64,000 nucleotides of DNA, from assembly GCA_027574665.1 (NCBI GenBank), contig CM050657.1, positions 20,245,700 through 20,309,699 on the forward strand, read 5' to 3'. The notes beneath the pieces are model-generated. The model worked only from the letters and a program-made list of their open reading frames with translations, did not search any database and was not told the origin of the DNA. Shown here one piece after another: positions 12,935-23,954 of the stretch. The position numbers and the translations under genes were made by a program. The first letter of the stretch is position 1; each line of letters starts with the position of its first letter. Source of the DNA: Rhynochetos jubatus. Its lineage: Eukaryota > Chordata > Aves > Eurypygiformes > Rhynochetidae.

Positions 12935-13332
12935 CCTCGCCGAGCTTCAGCGTAAGAGAGTATCGCCTTTATCCAAGTCAAGGAATGCCTTTGTCCTGGA
13001 GGAGCAGCAAGCATTGAACAGAGAATAGCCTCTGTGTTTGACTAGTGCCAGTCCACAGTCCCACTGGCCACACCAAGTGACATGCCATTTTTTATTATGT
13101 AGAAGGAAATTTTGCAAATATGCCCAAGGGTGAGGCAACATCAATAAGCAGGGAATGAACGCTCTATTACATTCATTTGGTTTCGTAACTTCTGTTGGGT
13201 CACAGGGGAGCTGCTAAACAAAACAAAATCTCTTGTATACCAGCTATATTTAGTTGTACGAAGCTTTGCGTTTGTTCTAGGGCTGAAGAACAGCATGTCC
13301 AAACCTGGAGCGTAAGGTTGAATTGTGTACTT
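12935..13332. other. No gene recognised
   Basis: No repeat, motif cluster or believable exon seen. Confidence 0.55.
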
Positions 13333-13392
13333 AAGGCCTGGTCCTGCAAAAGTTTATGTGTGTTCCTAACTTCACAAGTTTTGAGGGCAAAT
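13333..13392. repeat. Old amniote interspersed repeat, half copy
   Basis: 'aaggcctggtcctgcaaaag' is followed by 'ttcctaacttcacaag'. It resembles the opening half of the same repeat group as the copy at 7,961 (GGCC-TGATCCTGCAAA then TTAACTTTACA). The complementary second half is not visible. Confidence 0.5.
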
Positions 13393-13520
13393 GAGCTTTG
13401 GTATAATGAGAATGCTTACGAGGTTGTAATGGGAAATGTCTGTAACCTGCACAGGTTATTTCTTCCACACGTTCGTAACACTCGTGCACGTACATGAGCA
13501 CAATGTGTGTTTGTACTTGT

Positions 13521-13541
13521 GTGGTGTGTGTATATATATAT
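13521..13541. repeat. TG/TA microsatellite
   Basis: A short GTGTG run passes into TATATATATA. Likely length-polymorphic. Confidence 0.8.
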
Positions 13542-13869
13542 TCCTGAACTGAAGGAAAAATGTTGACCTTTGCCTTTCCATTGCCTATCCAAATGTGTCT
13601 AAAATAGTATCTTATATAAAATAACTTGATTGTGTGCTTCAACATCAAACAAAACTCCTGGTGGTGGCCCCTTCTAGTCCACGTGGGCTCTAAAACCATA
13701 CAGTAAAACCCCTTTTCCACTAGCGCACAAAAACGTCTGAGTACACCTCCATCTTGTGTTTATTTTCCCTTTTTTGTGTCCAGAAGAATGTTTTTGGTTT
13801 ATTTTGTTGGTATGTTTGTGTGTTGTTTCTTTCTTTTTTCATGGAGGGGGGATTTAAAATAATTTATGT

Positions 13870-13936
13870 GGGAATATATATACACACATATATAAAATAA
13901 CTTTCCTTAACATACAAATATATGTATGTTAGGAAA
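13870..13936. repeat. AT/AC microsatellite with adjoining hairpin
   Basis: An ATATAT/ACACAC run (13,874-13,894) is followed by an inverted repeat. TTTCCTTAACATACA (13,902-13,916) pairs with TGTATGTTAGGAAA (13,923-13,936), with one extra T in the left arm and the loop AATATA. Confidence 0.8.
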
Positions 13937-14599
13937 ACAAGACCTGTATGGACCTGTTGTCATCAAACAGTGGTCAGGCTGAATTAAAAGCAGTTGGAAT
14001 AGTTTATGATGGAAGTTTCCATAGCCGTTGTAAAAGGTTTTCCAATTCCTGGCAATCAAAAGTCACGAATCAGGTGCCTCAAAAGTATGGAAGTTAAAGC
14101 ACATGTTTCTTTTTGGTTGTCTTCAAGGCTTTGAGTTCCTAAGGTAGCTTGGGGAGAATTTCAGGCATTCTTCTGTCATGTAAGCTGCTGCTTCTAAAAG
14201 AGAGTTAAATCCTCATATAATCACATGACTCTGAGCTGAGGCTTAAAGAAAAACACAAAATATCAGTACTGATGCTAAGATTGGAAGAGTCGCTGATGCA
14301 TCCAGTTGTGCTATGAATATAACTTCGTGAGTTTCCAGGACATTTTTGTTGTTGATTGTGGCATCTTATATATTCTAAGCTGCCTACCCAGGCGGTTAGA
14401 TTAATGATGTACCTATTCAATTAAAAGGAGAATTTCAACTTTGATGGTGGAGGATGAGCCATGGTGATCTGTCTCTGAAATGGCCTTCTTTAACGTGCCT
14501 GGGAGACTCCTGATGCTGCATTCCCCTGTCCATGGGTGAGTCCCACAGCAGGGACTAAAGGCACAGAGCAGCGTTGCAACAAGCATCACGCTGCCCTTG
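13937..14599. other. No gene recognised
   Basis: Ordinary sequence leading into the motif-rich block that begins at 14,600. Nothing distinctive. Confidence 0.55.
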
Positions 14600-15110
14600 C
14601 AGCAGACATTTAAATAATCAAAAACAATTTATGTATTGTTTTCACCTGTCCATTTTATTTTTTAAAACTTGCAGCAGAACACTCACTTCTGCCTGCCTCC
14701 CCATTACTTTACATAAAATTGTTATGCATTCTAAGTAGTAGCAGCCTGGGCCTCTTGACCTCACAAGAAGAGCTGTTACTATACATTTAACAAAAACAAG
14801 GTATTATGTATTGGCCTACACATTTTGCAATAGCTCCAGCAATTTAGTAACTACAGTCCAATTTAAACCGTGCCTGGAGGCAACAAAAATTGCACAAAAT
14901 GGCAGCTAATTTATAGAAGTCAGAGAGGAAATATTTGGGGGTCTATTCCTTCAAACCATCTGATTCGTATTATTGACTCATTTAGAAAACAGAAAGTGAG
15001 CAGAGACAAGTTTTTAAGGAGTTTGGTTTCACACAAATGACTTGCAATTGCAGCCCATTATTTTTATACCAAGACTTCATTAGTCATATCCCCGTCAAAC
15101 CTGCGAGCAG
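14600..15110. promoter_or_regulatory. Candidate conserved non-coding element
   Basis: A repeat-free A+T-rich block with homeodomain- and FOX-like stretches: 'taaataatcaaaaacaattt' (from about 14,610), ATGCAT within 'gttatgcattc' (about 14,722) and the AP-1-like 'cattagtcat' (about 15,080). It ends near 15,110 where the composition becomes mixed. No open frame of note. Confidence 0.3.
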
Positions 15111-17559
15111 TGTCAAATGTTTTCAGAAAACACACCAGGACAGGTATGGAACTCATCAGCCCGTGGCAAAGGTCGCTCTCATTAAGGAGTCAAAATGAAA
15201 ACTTTCAGTGTCTCTAACACATTGCACAGACGCTCCTGCCCCCACTTCTGAAACGCGGGGCCGAGCGAGCACCTCCTGCTCCCCAGACATTCAAATAAGA
15301 TCAAGATGACAGGGCAAGAAAATGAATAGGATTCTTAACTGGCTGTACTTTATAATATGGTACTGATTGGAAACAACCAGAAAGTTGTTTGCCATGTCTA
15401 TAGTACCATTTCCTGAGGTTAAACGTAACAGCTGAAATGAAGCAATTAAGTCCCTTAAAAAAATATATATATAAAAAGGGGGAAAAGAAGCTAAAAAAAG
15501 AAAAAAGGGGGGAGGACGTGGGTCTGCACGGTGCTGACTCGGCACGCCAGCCATGCTCTGATGAGCAAAAGAAATGTCTGTGCAAACTTCTTCCCACCTG
15601 GGAGGTTGGAGGGGAGATAGGAGAGCTGTGACACCGGAGTTGTTCGGGGTTGGCGCTCAAGCTGTGCCGTGACAGATGTGTTTTGAGGAATTTTGAGGCG
15701 CGGAGATAAGAATAACAAAAAAGCCATTCACCAAAGCGCAGTTACACAGGCTTAGCACAAAGAGGCGAAGAGAAAATGTGTCAATACGCTCCTTATTTGT
15801 GGAAGGTTTGCCGTGTTTCTCCAACATGCTGCGTTTTGATCTGTGGGCTGTCGCTAACAGGAGCGGGGGTTGCTGGGGTGCCCATTAAAAGTTATTCAGA
15901 GTGTCCTGTCAATGAAAAGGAATTCCCTTTAGCTGCTTTGGTCCGGGACACAACAAAATCCTCCTGACGTAGAAAATGTTGTTTGTCCTACAGAGGATTT
16001 GCTAATTTAAAAATAGTGTCCATGGAGTATTACATAAACTGGCAGAAATACTTTTAGGAAGGCTTTGTTCATTTTTTTAACTGCTCAGCTCATGCAGACT
16101 TGGCTTTGCTCGCCGTGCTCCAAGCAGATTCGCAGGCAGCCGGGGCCGGGGTCTCCAGTGTGCCTTGGTCTGGCCTTTGTCGGTACTGATGTTCCCTGGA
16201 GGGTTGTAACAGCCTTGGGTTGTGGCCAGAACCTCTGCTGGGCTCCCTGTCAACTGGGGACAAGAATCCCGATTTCTATGCGTTAGTCACTATCGGCAAC
16301 ATTAACTTGTGAAGATTTAGGTGCTATGGTGATTACCTAAGGATAATGGCTGAAGCTGCAGGTTATTTTGCATGTAGAAAGGTGTGTGTATGGATAGTTT
16401 AATAATTCTGTTAGTGCTGGTACTCGTGACAAGACATCGTTTTCCAAACTATAGCATTTGTGCGGCGTATTTATTTACACTTCGGTGTATTTGCCTCTCT
16501 CCCTGCCTTGCCTGTTCATGCCTATGCGTGTGTGTTTGAAAAGCTAAAGCGCTTAAAACCCCTCCAGCCTGACAGCTGGGGGCACAGATCTCCAAAAACC
16601 AGAGAGAAATGCCAGCGCCGCTGAGCAGGTTGTGGCCGTGCCGCTCTCTTGTGGCTCCCAGTAGCTCGCTTGTGCTGGAGAGTTGGCTGAAATCGCAGGT
16701 TGCTCCTTGAACGTGGAAAATGGAGGTGATGGGAGACACAGCAAGTTTTTAAGTGTTTTTGAAGGTTGTTATAGGAGCGTGCACAGGGTGAACAACTTCC
16801 CTGAGCTGGCTCCTGGCCCCTTTGGTTGTGTGTAACCCATCGGGAGGTCCTGGGGAGGAAGGGGAGAGCCAAAATTTCTGTGTTCAATCATTCTGCGGCT
16901 GTGGTCTCAGACTAAATCTGCTTCTGTTACTTGCTTTCCCTCTGCAAAGCACAACCAGTGCGGCCCTCTTTGTGAGTGTTGGGGGATTGCCTGGATGGAG
17001 CTGCCGGTGAGCACAGAGTGCTGCTGCGAAGGGTGAGCCATGAAGCGAGTCCTTGTGTTTATCTGCAGAGATAACAGGGCTGGGGCTTGCCGGGGTACCC
17101 ATGCCCTCACCTGCCAGGCCCCAGTCAGCCCCCGACCAAGCAGCACATCCTGAGCGCCAGCCCCGTGATTGATGCACTTGGCCGAGAACTTCCCTCCTGC
17201 CCGCTCAGGAAACAGGAGGGCTGGGGAGATAGCGCTCGCCTTTCTTTCACAGTCCCTGCTTCCGAACTCTAATCACCTTCTGCTGTGGGAAAAGAGATGA
17301 GATGCTGCCTAAAAAACAGATCATTGTCCGCCTCCTAGATTAATGCAGAGAAAGCAGTATTGTCTGCTGAATGGATAAACCTTCCTCCTGTCACTCAAAA
17401 CCTAAATTCAACGCTACTTCATTTCTAAGAGGCTTATCTTCCTTGAATAGACCCTTGCAGCTCAAGTAAGAGGCGATGTAATGAAGCGTGTTTTTTTCTT
17501 AAGTGAGAAACCTGCTGCAAAGAAGGGGTGAAGCCTGTGCAGCTGTTCTAAAGGGCCTT
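15111..17559. other. No gene recognised apart from a purine tract
   Basis: Mixed sequence, more G+C-rich at 16,080-17,260. The minus-strand frames at 15,301-15,660 cross the purine tract and are compositional. No transposon recognised. Confidence 0.55.
15473..15518. repeat. Purine tract
   Basis: A- and G-only sequence apart from a CT at 15,491-15,492, preceded by a short TATATATA run. Its composition is like the tract at 821-871. Confidence 0.8.
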
Positions 17560-17705
17560 TGCAGACTCTCGAAATACTTGTCATTTATCTGGTCTTGCAT
17601 GACAGCAAATGAGAGAAGATCAAGTTCAAAATCTGCCGGCGTGGCTTTCAGGGCTTCTTCATCTGTTAATTAAATAATGGTCGTTAGCGCACAATGCCCT
17701 GTGAT
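17560..17705. promoter_or_regulatory. Candidate conserved non-coding element
   Basis: Contains a MEIS-like TGACAG (about 17,600), 'caagttcaaaatctgccgg' and the homeodomain string 'gttaattaaataatgg' (about 17,665), close together and free of repeats. The GTTAATTAA core also resembles half of an HNF1 site. Confidence 0.25.
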
Positions 17706-19056
17706 AAGGGCGGATATGATGCCAGGATGGAAATATGGGTATGGGGGTTATGGATAAGCAGATGGTCCCCAGGAATTTTCCTGGTTTGACCCCCCCAGCG
17801 ATGCCTCAGTATGTGGCTGGAGGAACCGGCAGCGAAACAGGTGGCATCGGGCGGATAAATAAATTCATAGAAGCGTGCTGAAATCACTGTAGGATATACC
17901 CCTTTTATGCAGGGTAGCGATTAATTCAGTGATTTCCCACAAACCAGCCTTTTTCTAGAAAATCCCACACTCCACCATTGCCACAAATAATGACCTGTTT
18001 GCTTTCCTGGAGGCTCCTGCAGTAAAGACTTAAGTTATATTTTTGATGTATTTTGGGAAACGTATGCTCCAAATTAAGATTGGTTGCTCGACATCAGAGA
18101 GACAAAGCCCGTCGTGTTTATTCCACTTCTGCTCAGTCAAAACTTACACTGATATCAAAGGGCAGCTCTGAGGATTGGTGGGATGGGATGTAAGATCTGC
18201 CTCTGAATAATTGCAGGTGATACATTAATTTGTTCTGGACATAAGAGATCAGTTCTTTTTATGGCTAATGTGTATTTAATTTTATAGATGTTTGCAGTCA
18301 GATTTTACCTAAAAGCACCGATCTTGTAAATACCTCTTTCTTTCATCACCGATAGCATGACCTTTCCAGTCTCACCATCACCACATGGACTGTGGCCATC
18401 CAGTTTGTGTCTCTGCAGTTACGGGCCATATCCTGAAAAATAGTTCCTTGGCTCTTTCGGAGATGCTGAGGTGGATGTGGGTTTACCTCAGGTGTGACCG
18501 TGTAGGAATTGTGTGAGACTGAGCTACCCAGGAGTGTATGCAACTTCCCCCTTGAGCCGCTGGTTTTCTTCCTGGGGTTATCATGGTGGGACGAGGGAGG
18601 AAGCTTAGGAAAGCACTTGAGGAGATTGGCCATCTGCAGGGTGGTGGTCAGCCTGGGGAGATTTGGCAGGTCCCTGTGCTGAGGAGGAGAAATGTGGCAC
18701 TGTTGGATGGTGATTTAAAGGGTTTTTTGAGCAGCATGGAGAAAAACACAAAGCTTGGGATGCAGAGCCCTGTTGTGTCATGAGGCACCTGAAGTGGGTG
18801 CCCAAGGTCCTGCAGAGCCGTCGGCATCTTCAGGATGGGTCCCTGCTGCGGCATGGCTTGGACTGGTGTGGACATCAAGAAAGCCACGGAGAAGTATGCA
18901 GTGGCTGGGAAAACCACGAAATATATAATAAATACATACATGCAACAAATCCACACTGAAGAAAACATGCTTGTGACAGTAAAAATAAGGAAATTTGCAG
19001 TTAATGGTAAAACATACCATATGTCTACAAAGGCCTAGGCACACCAGGGCATCCCT
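17706..19056. other. No gene recognised
   Basis: Mixed sequence with short frames on both strands and no domain, repeat or motif cluster that I can support. Confidence 0.55.
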
Positions 19057-19086
19057 GTAACTGCTTTCTTGGTAACTGCTTTCTTG
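19057..19086. repeat. Perfect 15-bp tandem duplication
   Basis: GTAACTGCTTTCTTG occurs twice head to tail (19,057-19,071 and 19,072-19,086) without mismatch, which indicates a recent slippage or duplication. Confidence 0.9.
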
Positions 19087-20131
19087 ATGTCAAGGTGTTG
19101 AAGAACAGATGGTAGGTTTCACCCCAAATTACAAAATTTTGGGTTGCTGCTTATGTATTTTTGTCCACTGACGTTTTCATTGTATCAGTGTGCCATCACT
19201 GACCTGTCCCTATCATGTGTCGCAGCTAATGTTTTTGAGATGGGGGTGACCTGCAGTTCTGGTTGGCAGAGGTTGTTTTTCAGGTACCTTGGAGCGAGAA
19301 ATCCCCACCAATGAGCGGAAGTGCCCTGAGCAGATTGGTCAATGCTATCACTAAAAGTGCCATAACCCTAAAATACGGTACATGGTCTGGTGAAGAAAGT
19401 GTTGTCATAGGTTATTCCTCCAGCTCTACATCCTGAGAAGCTCTTGACAAATATAATGCTGTATTTCCTGGATTAATAGGCATCGATAGTCAAATTGCCT
19501 GGACTATGGAAAATTAACAAATGCTTTCATCTCTACTTTCATTACAGGAGTTATTTATGGGGATGTTTTGGTAGTAGGTGCTCTTTCTGTTAACTGTTTA
19601 GGGAGCTGGCTGGAGGCTTTGTGTCTGCAGATACTGACCTTTTACAGATTTTTTTCCCCTTAGCTGATGTCTTCGTCAGTAAGGAGACACCTGCATCCGT
19701 GCAACTCTGCCGTGCAGAGCGACACAACACTTCAGTATTTCCCTTTCTTCACCAGCTGCATAGGACCCCTGATACAAAACCAGAGAAATGTGCCAAAAGC
19801 CTTCAAAGTTCAGGCCAGAGGTGTTTGTGCAAGATAAAAATGGGACAATATAGCATCCCCATACAACTCATCTGTTTACACATGACACTTGCTTTGCAGT
19901 CTCTGATTAGCTTGTTAGTAAGGAGGCAGGAAGAAGTGCAATCAAGTTTTTATGATTCATCATTTCTGTTCCCTGTTTGGGAGACAATGTCGGTGCTCTT
20001 TGCCAATCATAGAAGGTTGCTTTCGAGTGCCTTAGGGAGATGCTTTTTTTAAAGATGCTCTCTGTGTTTCTGAAGGCTGAGCCACATTTCTAAATAATAG
20101 GGAAGTCCTGAAGTTTGTTTTGTGTTGGTTG
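19087..20131. other. No gene recognised
   Basis: Contains a 143-codon plus-strand frame (19,621-20,052) with no recognisable domain and no convincing acceptor-donor pair. I treat it as chance. Confidence 0.5.
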
Positions 20132-20145
20132 TTTTTTTTTTTTTT
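20132..20145. repeat. Poly-T tract
   Basis: Fourteen T residues, preceded by a GTTTG-rich stretch. No retrogene is attached. Confidence 0.85.
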
Positions 20146-20559
20146 CCCTAATTGTATCTGCTAACAATGCTTTTATGTTTGCTGCACGTATGCTGAAAGA
20201 AAACATGCTCCCAGTTTGTCTGTAATCCTGTTTTCCCTCAGCAGTGTTTGTGCAGAAATAAATTAGAGCTGGTACCTGGAATATTTTCCACAATACAAAA
20301 GGCAAATGTAAGTTTTATTAACTTGAAAAGGATACATTCTCTTCTCCTGACCTTGATTTTTTAGCTATATTCTCTATACCCCTGCTTTAGAAGTATTATT
20401 CTTCATCCCATCCAATTACCATTTCTATCAGCTCTTCTGAAAGATTATGCTTTTTGGGTGTTCTTCTGTAGATGTCTTTCCAGTGGCTTCACTTGATGAA
20501 TGTGACAAGTTTTGTGTTTTCTCCCTCCCCTCATTGAATTGAAAAGTTTTTTGATAAAT

Positions 20560-21225
20560 ACAGGCCAATAAGTGCCCAAAGGCAGTGTTTCAATGGCTGC
20601 TAAATCTTTCAAGGTTAGGACTTAACCTCCGTTCTCCCTAATTCAACTGCAACCTTCAGTCTGGAGCCAATCAAGAATATCAGATGATACTTAAACAATG
20701 AAGGATTTCTGATATTCAGGTACAGCCTCTGTTCAATAGGATTGCAAATTCTTTGTGTGAAGAAAGTCGGTTTTGCTCTAAAGTACTGTCACAAAAAGTG
20801 AAATTACCATTTGCTTGGAATGATGCCATTCATCATTGTCAGAATACTAAGCATTGTAAGTAGCTAGGCCTCTCCAAATTAATGCCTTGTTTTGCATTGG
20901 CTAAATTTCCCAAATCCTCGAGGATGGGTCATACAAAACTCATCTCACCATTTTAATTTATCAATCCAATATGAGTGCGGTGAAAGGGAGCTTCATTCGG
21001 TCTTAGCTCTTTTATTTACAGTCTAATTCTAAAAGAAAAGGAAATAAGATATGAAAATAAGTTGGAAAATAAGATAAATCTCTCAGTGAAATCACAAGAT
21101 CTACTCAGTCCTGTAGCAAACCCTCTATAATTCATTTGTAGGTCAGCTCAAGGGATTAGCCATGACGTATTTGGAAATTCATTTATTTTTATTTTATTTT
21201 GCTGTTTCTTATGCATAAGGGTAAT
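20560..21225. promoter_or_regulatory. Candidate conserved non-coding element with POU-like palindrome
   Basis: Repeat-free A+T-rich sequence. CTTATGCATAAG (21,208-21,219) is a perfect 12-base palindrome with an overlapping pair of POU-like cores (ATGCATAA on both strands). An inverted repeat GAATATCAGA/TCTGATATTC (20,675-20,684 and 20,708-20,717) lies upstream. A 'tgccttgttttgcattggct' block (about 20,882) adds a CCAAT-like complement. Confidence 0.3.
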
Positions 21226-23937
21226 GCTGTCCCCAAGGCTTTTCAGGTAGCCCTCAAATCTTGACAACATTTGCTGTCTCTAAGGCCTAAGCCAAAATTA
21301 ATTTTCAAATAAACAGCATAAAAATGTATGGAGTTGTATAAATTTGAATACAAAATGCATTTGTTTTGCTTGCTTGCTTCCATACATACATACTGTTGGC
21401 TCAGCCAAAAATCATAACATGACATTGAAATTAACGGCCATATGTACATCATGAAAGTCAAAAAAGTTTCTTAGTTTTTCTTATTAGAAACACCGTAGCG
21501 TGGGGTTTTTCCCTACTTTCTCCTTGATATGCTCTGCTAGCTGTGTGCTGGGAAAGAAATGCGTGTTTGTTGTGCTTCTCGCTCTGAGTGCCTTACAAAC
21601 CTGTGCCTCTGCTCCTGGACCACTTGCTGGCTCCTGCATCCCGCTCGGGATTTTGATGGGTGTGACATCTTGAGAAGCACCGAGATGTTTTCAGCGAAAG
21701 GGAAATCAGAAGTGATTTGATATCTCTTGTATTTTCTTTTATCAGGCACAAGTAGGGAAGCACTGAAAGCGAGAACAGTGCTTGGACAGCCTGCGGCAGC
21801 GGTGCAGGCTGGAGAGTGCCTCTGGTCCTGCAGCGAGCGGAGAATTGGACTGGAGGGCTGGAAAAAACAATGGGAAGCAAAATCCCCAATTCTGGGCTAA
21901 ATTAAAAAAAAAAAAGCTTCACCAGAAGTCCATGCTGAGGGATTCTAGAAAATTTGGCTGGTGTTTAAATATGATACAGAGTAGACTCTTTCCTTGGATC
22001 ACTGGTGGCTTCAGGGCATCCCAAGAGGTGCTGCTGCCCCAGGAGCCTGCAACACCTGCAGGATCAGCCCGGCGGCAGCTAAAAATAACTGCTCTGAGCT
22101 ATGAAATTAAAACAATATCTCTTTTTGAGTAGTTTTGAGACCTCGTTCCACAAGGGGGCTGCAGGCACGCTGGGAATTCAGCGGCTGGCAGGCTGCGGAG
22201 TAGCTGGGAGAAGGATGCCCAGTCCTGTGCAGAGGTGCCCGTATGTGGGCCAGATCTGGAGGGAAATGGTCCCTGAAGTCAGAGCAGTGCCTGTGCACGC
22301 TTTTTCTGAAGGTGTGACAAGTGGCTCTGTCAAGGTTAACTGTGCCATCAGCTGGGGGTGTCGGAAAGGACGAGGATGAGTCTGCAGGGGTTGGTTGAGG
22401 TGCAGAGCTGCATCACGCTCGTGCTGCTCCGACTCAAAAGGTCCTCTGGATTTATAGGGTTAGGCGAGAGAGCCTTTCTCTTGTTTAATTAGGAAAAGTA
22501 CGGCTGTGTGAAGTCTCACTGATGCACTGCCTGGAACTTCGTATCTTGAGCAGTATCAGCTGACCAATAAATATTCGGTTAATTATTAATTAGCTAAAGA
22601 TTATGTTTGGAAGGGTAGATCACCTTGAAATGTTGCTTTCCTTTATCTGTTCCCAGCCAGGCAATGAAAGATTTCAGTTTAATGTGACATGACAAACTAC
22701 AAACGAGTGTGTGTTGGGGTTTGGCAGGTGAGGAAGCTGGGGGCTGGCGGGGTGCTGCGAGGGGCTGGTTTTTCTGCACTGTGTCAGCTTCGCAATGCTC
22801 TCCTGTCTGGCATGTCTGGGATGTGTATAGATCCTCTGTTCAACAAATAACTTATATCCTGGGTCAGCCTGGAGTAACTTCAGCACTAAACGATCTTGCA
22901 CCTTTTAGTATTTGTAGTGCTTTTATTTCCAGCAGCGTTAGCTCATCCTGCTATGCACAGTACAGGGCCTTCTGTCCCACAAGACAGCAAAGTGCTTTAT
23001 GAATTATTTTCCCCTTTTATTTAATGCCCCACTGAAATGCTGTCATGTTGGACTTTGGGGTGAAACACATGGGGACACCCCCTCACTGTCTCCTCTCGCC
23101 CTGCCCCTGCACGTTGGCTGGAGCAGCTGGCAGGCATCACGGCAAGCGCTGCCCTATCCCAGCCAGGAGCAGGTCCTTGGTGTGGGTGGTGCGACAGAAA
23201 CCTTCCCACCCTGCTGTTGCTGGCTGTTGTTTGCAGGCGTGAATTTTCCCTCCAGACCAAGTGAAAAAGCTGAGACCAGTTGTGGAATGAATGTCCTTGT
23301 TCTTCTCATCCACCAGCAAGAGGCGTCCCGGAGCCCTGGCTGAGGGCTGGGGAGCAGCTGTGGTCTCTGTGCCAAGCTTGGCCTTGGGTGGAGATGGAGC
23401 ATCTCCTTCAGCTTTCGGTCCCCTTCCAGATCTCCCTGGTTTAAATCACCCTCTACCACTTGGCAGATTTTGTTAACTGGGTTGCAAGAAATACGAATCA
23501 AGGATTATTCAGCTGATGCCCAGAGCCCAGCCCTGGGGAAACAGACGGTGGGAAGAGGAGCACAGGCAGCAGTGGGGAGCTGTCGCTGTCCCTGCAGAGC
23601 TGTGTCGCCTGGGATACAGCAGCCCAAATTGGCTTTCATGGTTGCAGGTCAGAAAGAAAAAAAGCAGAGTAAGAAAGATAGCTTTACTTGCACGTGAAGG
23701 ATATTTGATAAACTTTAAAAAGTGTGATGGTCAACATGAATGCTGTCATATAGCACATCTTAGAACTGCAAATGGTTTTAAAAATCAATAATTCCCCAAA
23801 TATCAAAGGTAAAAAGGAAGTATTTTATAAAAGTTTCTAAAAGTGAAAAAAGCAGATAGGACCATTGAATCACGTGTTATGCTTATCACCACTTCTGTTC
23901 AGTGTATCTTTTGAGATTTGACAAAAATTCAATGAGA
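21226..23937. other. No gene recognised
   Basis: Mixed sequence, more G+C-rich at 21,780-23,640, with an A12 run near 21,904. Frames of 90-116 codons overlap on both strands without domains. Only the MEF2/E-box pair is noted. Confidence 0.5.
22048..22090. promoter_or_regulatory. MEF2 site with nearby E-box
   Basis: CTAAAAATAA (22,079-22,088) is a full match to the MEF2 consensus YTAWWWWTAR. An E-box, CACCTG, lies about 25 bases upstream (near 22,051). This pairing is common in muscle and neural enhancers but may also occur by chance. Confidence 0.25.
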
Positions 23938-23954
23938 TTTTTTTTTTTTTTTTT
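23938..23954. repeat. Poly-T tract
   Basis: Seventeen T residues, the longest plain T-run in the window. The upstream and downstream sequence does not look like a retroposed transcript on the minus strand. Confidence 0.85.

Noticed and set aside
19621..20052. Plus-strand open frame of 143 codons
   Set aside because: No domain, no convincing splice sites, and a composition like its surroundings.
20675..20717. 10-bp inverted repeat with a 23-base loop
   Set aside because: The arms are too short for the loop length to exceed chance clearly. Mentioned only within the surrounding block.
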